The translations under genes and the position numbers were made by a program. From contig CP114497.1 in assembly GCA_027186245.1 (NCBI GenBank), positions 1,681,501 to 1,745,500 of the forward strand: a stretch of DNA of 64,000 nt. The letters run 5' to 3'. This document shows, piece by piece, positions 57,032-64,000 of this stretch. Each line of letters starts with the position of its first letter. The first letter of the stretch is position 1. The notes below the pieces were generated by a model. That model ran no database searches, had not been told where the DNA came from, and saw only the letters and a program-made list of their open reading frames with translations. Source of the DNA: Coriaria nepalensis. Taxonomy: Eukaryota; Streptophyta; Magnoliopsida; Cucurbitales; Coriariaceae.

Positions 57032-57067
<36 letters not shown>
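57030..57067. repeat. (AT)n microsatellite touching the stop codon
   Basis: About 18 AT units start at the TGA stop of the preceding gene, so the 3' UTR begins inside the repeat. Confidence 0.9.
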
Positions 57068-57072
<5 letters not shown>

Positions 57073-57399
57073 ATTTTTTATTGGGTTGTAGATTTGTTTT
57101 TTATTTTTTAATTTAGGAGAATTTGACTATACTATATACATGTATACAAAATGCATACCATGTAATTTTGTAAATTTATAATAATGTCATTAATATTATA
57201 CATCTTGTAGAAAATTAATGAGTTTGAAATTAGAGTTGTTCCTTAAGACTATTGAATAGAAAATATTACTCAAAGGAAATGAGGTAACAAAATTTTAAAC
57301 GGATAAATACTCACTCATTGGTTAAATATTTCGGCCGAAATCAATAATAGAAGTTCTTTGGGTCATTTACTTGATTGGGCTCAGAATTGTTATAATTTA

Positions 57400-57567
57400 T
57401 TAGTCTGTATATGGCTGGAAAGCCCATAATGTCCTAACCCAATCTACGCGCCGAAGCCCAACTCCAACCCTAATCCTGACCGTCACTATAAAACCAGAAT
57501 TTCATTTCCTCTGTCTTCGTTCACCGAATTAAGATTTTCTGGGAAGCAACTCTGTCGTCAAGCAGCC
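57400..57567 (+). promoter_or_regulatory. Promoter of ribosomal protein eL42
   Basis: Contains AGCCCA/TGGGCT site II-like motifs (about 57375, 57422, 57455), an AACCCTAAT telo-box core near 57468 and a TATA-like CTATAAAA near 57487, followed about 80 bp later by the ATG. This combination is typical of plant ribosomal-protein promoters. Confidence 0.6.
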
Positions 57568-58757
<1,190 letters not shown>

Positions 58758-59393
58758 GCTGGCTGTCTCGTTCTTATATTAATCGGCTTTACCTTTTTGT
58801 TTTGTTGAAAGTCTGAATGGATTCTGGAATTTTGTTCTGTCACTTTGTTGAAAGTCTAAGTTCTGGCATTTATGGATGTTGTGTTAGTGAATCATTAAGC
58901 AGTTTTTGAATACTATTTTATTAATCATACCAGTTCATTTAGAGAAAGAAGTGTTGGTTGAAATTTTGAAGTAAGCTTATAGTTTCAAGTAGATTCTCAC
59001 TTTTGAAATATTTATATAAATAATATATAATAATTAAATATTTTTATTTATGTAATTGAATAAATATTTGGATCGAGTTTTGAGTTGATACGCTTTGAAT
59101 GATATCCGGTTCGGACTAAATCTAGACTCACATTCTGGGCCAACACTGCTCTATAATTACCATGTACATCACGAACAGATCCGAAGATTGTTATGGACCT
59201 ATTTTGGTCTGGAGTTGGTGGACTCTTGGGCCCGCTCAAAAATTGAAGCCCAAGCCTGATTTACAGATCCCGAAGTTGGTGGGTCTGAACTTCTCTCTCT
59301 TCCATTTGCGATTTCTGAAGAAGAAACTGCACCATCGGAGCCGACGACGTTTCTTTGAAGCTCGCATCACTAGCTAATCAAAATTTTCTCACC
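58758..59393. other. Gap: eL42 3' flank and CLPP2 promoter
   Basis: No gene. TGGGC/GCCCA motifs cluster near 59138, 59228 and 59250, typical of nuclear genes for organelle and ribosomal proteins. Confidence 0.4.
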
Positions 59394-60708
59394 ATGATTT
59401 CCAGGAGCCTAATTTCAATCGCTAAATCCTTCGGATTGAAATCCTCAACCGATCATGGATTCGTAGGTCAGAGACGCTCTTACAGCTTGATTCCAATGGT
59501 GATAGAGCACTCGTCCAGAGGAGAGAGAGCCTACGACATCTTTTCTCGCCTCCTCAAAGAACGCATTATCTGCATCAACGGCCCTATCTCCGACGATACT
59601 GCTCACGTCGTCGTTGCTCAGCTGCTCTACCTCGAGTCTGAAAACCCGTCCAAGCCCATCCATATGTACCTTAACTCTCCTGGCGGCGCCGTCACAGCTG
59701 GTATTTCTTTTTTATTTTTTTCCAAAATTTAAATAAGTAACTAGCTTCTTCATTTCTGTCTATAATCTCCATTTGAAGTTTCTTCTAGGGTTTAGGTTCA
59801 TTTATTATGACGTAGAAATGCTTGCAGTTTGGAAATGGGATGGTTAAGTTCAAAATTTTGGTGAACTTTGTGTAAAATGCTTGAAATTTTGCATTATGGA
59901 AACCGTTTTATGATATAGATTTGCTAGAAAAATTGAAGTTTTGAGCGAACTGCATTTTAGTTCAATTACATTGTGAGATAAACTAAATTTTGTGTTTAGA
60001 GATCTGCTTGACCAAAAATTGACCAAATTGGAGGTTTTAAGCCGGTTCCGAAACGTCTTCAAACTGAAGTTTGGTAAACTAGAGCTTAGGATCAAACTGT
60101 CCTTTCGTTGTAAACTAATTTTGGGTTGCAATAGGAAAACTATTTAGACAGAGAAGCGTTTTAGGGGCTCAAATTTGATTCTTAGAACCAATTTCCAGTT
60201 TTAAATTGCTTTCCAAATTGTAGACCTAGTACTGATTATCTGAATACTTCCCATCTTTGTTGCCTTGCCATCAATTTCTTTTCTGATTTTCATAGGACTT
60301 GCCATTTACGACACGATGCAGTACATTAAGTCCCCCATCAACACCATTTGCTTGGGCCAGGCTGCATCAATGGGCTCTCTCCTTTTGGCAGCAGGTACCA
60401 AAGGAGAGAGGCGGGCCCTACCCAACGCGACTGTCATGATCCATCAGCCTTCAGGTGGGTACAGTGGCCAGGCTAAGGATATAACTATCCACACCAAGCA
60501 GATTGTTCGAGTTTGGGATGCCTTGAATGCATTGTATTCAAAACATACAGGCCAACCCATGGATATTATTCAGAAGAATATGGATCGGGATTATTTCATG
60601 ACCCCAGAAGAGGCAAAGGAGTTTGGGCTAATTGATGAAGTTATTGATCAAAGACCGGCTTCCTTGGTAACTGATGCTGTGAGTGATGAAGGCAAGGATA
60701 AAGCTTGA
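59394..60708 (+). CDS. CLPP2: Mitochondrial ATP-dependent Clp protease proteolytic subunit 2
   Basis: Two exons (59394-59700, 60296-60708), 239 residues. The N-terminal presequence ([18 protein letters not shown]) is basic/Ser-rich and fits mitochondrial import. The ClpP domain has [32 protein letters not shown], catalytic Ser in [14 protein letters not shown], catalytic His in [16 protein letters not shown] and the Asp in [20 protein letters not shown], so the catalytic triad is intact. CLPP2 forms the homo-tetradecameric matrix protease with CLPX in plant mitochondria. The start was placed at the first ATG; the longer open frame begins at TTG. Confidence 0.97.
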
Positions 60709-61913
60709 GGTGATTTAGATGGGTAAAGAGTTAAAGGTTGGCTTTGATTGCTTTTAGGCTATGATTTAGCTGTTGCTAGTATTTATTTTATCTTTTCCCT
60801 GGAGTTTTTCCTATGTGATCTTGTTTCTGATAATACTTCCATTTTTTTCCCCCCTGTGATGAGGCAGTGAAAATGGCTTTTTGCACAATATCTATTTCAG
60901 CATGTAGGCACACTATGAAAGAAGTAAAAAATTGAAGATTCTTATGCTCTTCATTCACAGGCATATTATGCTATTTGTGTTGAGAACTGGTATCAGAATA
61001 TGGAAAACTGAATTTACATCATGAAGTTTTTGATGAGACTGGAAACTTGATAGTCTATATGAGTATAGATGGTATTAACTTCTTGAACTATATCTAAAGC
61101 CCGAAGCATTTTTTTCTAGTTAATGACTGCTTGAATTTTGTGTGATAAGTGAAAAGTATAATGAAATGGTAGCTCTGTGGGGGAGTCTGTGTATAAACTA
61201 GAATGGAAGAAACTAACAATGAAAGGGACCTAAAAAGAACAATCTATGACTAAGAGCATATGAAGCTTACACGTAACACGAAATTGTTTCCTCAATTGAT
61301 CATATATAGATTATATATTGAGTAATTTTGGATTTACTTAATTCAAAGATTTTGTGCTTGATTCAAATTATCCCATAATTAACGCGTTATTCTTGTCTTT
61401 ATATATATGTATATATATTTTAAGCTAAAATTTAGCTAAACTTTAGTTATAAACTTACAATATATAGTTATGACATGAATAAGGAATATTTACTTATTTT
61501 GTATTTATCATCTAATTTAAATTGATTTAAATAAATAAATAAATAAATAAATAAAAGGAAAGCCAATTGATCTTTCTGCTACGTTACCAACCTCAAAACT
61601 CTTTTCCACCGCTTCTCTCATCCTCTCTACACAATCTCTCTTATACAATATACACGCACGCACGCACTCTCTCTATCTGCAACCGCGAAGGAAAACCCTC
61701 GCGTCCGATGCCCTAGAACCTGTGGCGCCGGAGCCGTTATCCCGTCGGCGAAACCTCCGGCGAAAATTCAAAATTCTCTCTGTCGTTGGGGATCCTTATA
61801 TTAGGGTTTTGTTGATTCCACAATTCGATAATACTTATTGGTACAGACTACGCGGCTGTACGAATTTCTCCCACTAGGGTTTGCAGTTTTGGTGGGGCGT
61901 TATCATCTACGCC
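60709..61913. other. Gap: CLPP2 3' flank and HUA2-like promoter/5' UTR
   Basis: AT-rich. An (AAAT)n repeat lies at about 61530-61554. A C/T-rich leader follows (61600-61700), with a TTAGGGTTTT motif at about 61801. No coding sequence is visible. Confidence 0.45.
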
Positions 61914-64000
61914 ATGGCTCCAGGGCGTAGACGCGGATCGAATAAAGCCAAGGCGAATAGTGAGTTGAGCTTGGGCGATCTTGTCCTCGCTAAAGTCAAG
62001 GGATTCCCTGCTTGGCCTGCAAAGGTTTGCTTCTTCTTTTCCCTGGACGGTGTATTCTGCTTTTTCCTTTATCCTTTTTATTTAGTTATTATTCTAGTTT
62101 TTTATCTTAAATTTTGATAATGTGATGTTTAGTTTTGATCTGTTAGGGTTTTCTTCTCGCTCCCTCTCGCGAAAATTATTACCTTAACCCCTCTTTAATG
62201 GGGTTTTGAGGGAGGTGATATGTCCAATGATACTTAGGTTTTTCCCTGCTGTCTACAAGGTTTTACTGATTTGGACATAATCATATGTTTGAATCAAGGC
62301 TTTAGCTTTTGACCAAACAATCATAGTGCTTTCTATCTGGCAAAATTTTCAGGTTATTTGGCCGTTTGACTAGTATCTGAGGTGTCTTTCATGCATGTTG
62401 TATTTACAGATTAGCAGACCTGAGGATTGGAAAAAACTTCCTGACCCAAAGAAATTTTTCGTCCAATTCTTTGGGACAGAAGAAATGTAAGCTTCTCTCC
62501 TTTGCTTAAACTTTTCATTTCGAGCCTACCATGCTTGATTACTGCAATGTGAGAGTATGTTGAGGTATGGATCCTTTAAAACAACATTGCCATCCTTTTA
62601 TCAAGAGGTCAAACTGCTTCTTTGTACGTTCAAACCAATATGCATGTTCATTTTATCAAGAGGTCAAAATGTTGGTTTTGGGCATTTTGATATGAAAATA
62701 GTTTTGAAATGTCAATTGCACAGTTGTTTCCATTTCATCCGTTCTCTATACTCATGTCAATTTCTAGCCAAGTTCTTTTTTAGAATTTACAATGTCCAAG
62801 TAGAAGCTCCAATACTACTTATATAAAATAATTCCAATACTGTTTCTTCTCTTCCTCATTCCTCATTTTCCTATATGGTTTCTTATTTTAGCTCTTAGTC
62901 TACTTGTTTCCCCATTTACAGAGCGTTCGTTGCTCCTGCTGATATTCAGGCATTCACCAATGAGGTAAAGGTCAAGTTATCAGCACGTTGTCAAGGTAAA
63001 ACAAAGCACTTTTCGCAAGCTGTGCAGGCAATCTGTGCAGAATTTGATGAGTTGCGGAAGAAGAAATCAAGTGGTTCTCGTGATGATACTGATGGATCTG
63101 ACCTTGGGAGTGGGGCTCTGCTTGTTGATGGGGGGGATGATGGTGGGTTTGAGCTTGATTTAAAGGGTGAGATGGGTACCGTGGAATCCAATGGAGAAAT
63201 AATGAAGGATGGCATAGGTGAGTGTGGTTCTAAGCTGGAGCGCTGCTCACAAATAAAAAGTGAAGTTGACTGTCATGATGTGAAGCCTTCGATAGAAAAT
63301 CGTCAAGGTCATAGCTCATCTCCAATACTGCCTTCTGAGAAGAAAAATAAAACATCTGTAGGATCAGGTGCAGATAGTTCTTATTCAAAGGAAGAGCTTT
63401 CTACTAGTAAAGAGCAAGATTCTAGTAACAAGCATAGGGCACTCACAAGTAAAAGCCACAAGTTAAAAGTGGTGGATACTACTATGAAGAAGAAATATGA
63501 GGGCACAGAGCGTAGTAAAAGCAATGGATCATCTGTAACAGCACCTAAAGAAGGGTGCCCTCAATCAAAAGATGGAATAAAGGGAAAATTTGATTCTGTT
63601 GGAGTTGTGAGGAAGAATTCTTCAGGTGCTCTTAAGTCAGATTCTGAACTTGGTCTTGTGATGAAATCTAAAGATGTTGTGAAATTTAAAAAACATATGA
63701 AGGATAAAAGTTTAGCAACCAACTCTGTGGTTGATGATGAGAAGGTGCCCAAGGGTGAACTAACTGTCAGGAAAAAGAGGCCCCAGCTTGGAGAAGGGAA
63801 AACTGATTTGGATGGGAATGAAATTTTACATAAAGGGAAAAAAATGAGGCATGGAGAGATCGGGGATTCCAAGGGATCACTCCTTAGAAGCACGAAGAAT
63901 ATTTCTCCTGGTTCTAATGTAGTTGATGACATGGCAAAAATGTCGGAGCTGAAATCACTTGTGAAAGATAAGAACTTGCCGTCAACACAATCACACAAAA
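61914..64000 (+). CDS. HUA2: HUA2-like PWWP-domain protein (5' part, runs off the right edge)
   Basis: Exons 61914-62024, 62410-62486 and 62922 to beyond 64000, phases consistent and no stop to the edge; 425 residues visible of a protein usually above 1300. Begins MAPGRRRGSNKAKANSELSL, then the PWWP domain: LGDLVLAKVKGFPAWPAK (here WPAK variant of PWWP), ISRPEDWKKLPDPKKFFVQF and FGTEEIAFVAPADIQAFTNE. The following sequence is Ser/Lys/Asp-rich and disordered. Arabidopsis HUA2 and its HULK paralogues bind chromatin/pre-mRNA and promote AGAMOUS, FLC and MAF expression, and so flowering time. The CID-like RPR and other C-terminal parts are off the edge. Orthology to HUA2 versus a HULK paralogue is not resolved. 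Confidence 0.92.

Noticed and set aside
63561..63998. 145-codon minus-strand open frame
   Set aside because: Antisense to the long HUA2-like exon; no conserved features.

Overview
The window is nuclear DNA from a flowering plant, probably a eudicot. Genes are split by short GT-AG introns, intergenic DNA is very AT-rich with microsatellites, and the proteins are plant families (chloroplast ribosomal protein uL1, RETICULATA-related, mitochondrial CLPP2, HUA2-like, serine carboxypeptidase-like, B3/DUF313). The sequence alone does not fix the species. There are no operons, CRISPR arrays or prokaryotic features. Exon limits below were read by hand from splice signals, frame continuity and family conservation, so an individual edge could be off by a base or two.

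Left part (1-19 kb): the C-terminal half of a polyamine oxidase (+, 5' end off the left edge); decayed DNA holding a Ty3/gypsy chromodomain remnant and a two-exon remnant of alpha-N-acetylglucosaminidase (both -); a DFR/CCR-like NADPH reductase (+); Notchless/NLE (-, 13 exons); a second, inverted copy of the reductase (-); a broken third reductase fragment; a tRNA-Gly(UCC) gene (-); and an orphan first-exon-like piece.

Middle (17-34 kb): a divergent pair of plastid-protein genes, PRPL1 (-) and a RETICULATA-related gene (+), shares a 408-bp spacer. A long AT-rich gap follows, then a choline-transporter-like membrane protein (+), the N-terminal acetyltransferase NAA10 (-), an F-box fragment (-) and a serine carboxypeptidase-like gene (-).

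Right-middle (34-48 kb): an intronless BPS1-like gene (+); a small SAM-dependent methyltransferase (-) head-to-head with a SEC31 5' fragment (+) that has lost a splice donor and most of its length; an intron-bearing porphobilinogen deaminase (HEMC) pseudogene (+); and a second carboxypeptidase-like gene (-).

Right part (48-64 kb): a LINE-type RNase H remnant (+), a B3/DUF313 protein (+), an unrecognised two-exon membrane-anchored protein (+), ribosomal protein eL42 (+), CLPP2 (+) and the 5' portion of a HUA2-like PWWP protein (+) running off the right edge.

Most intact genes are ordinary housekeeping or family genes. I found no convincing new biological system. The points of interest are hidden pseudogenes and gene fragments (NAGLU, SEC31, HEMC, the third reductase copy), the inverted reductase duplication around NLE, the two carboxypeptidases with different intron structures, and the shared promoter of the plastid gene pair.
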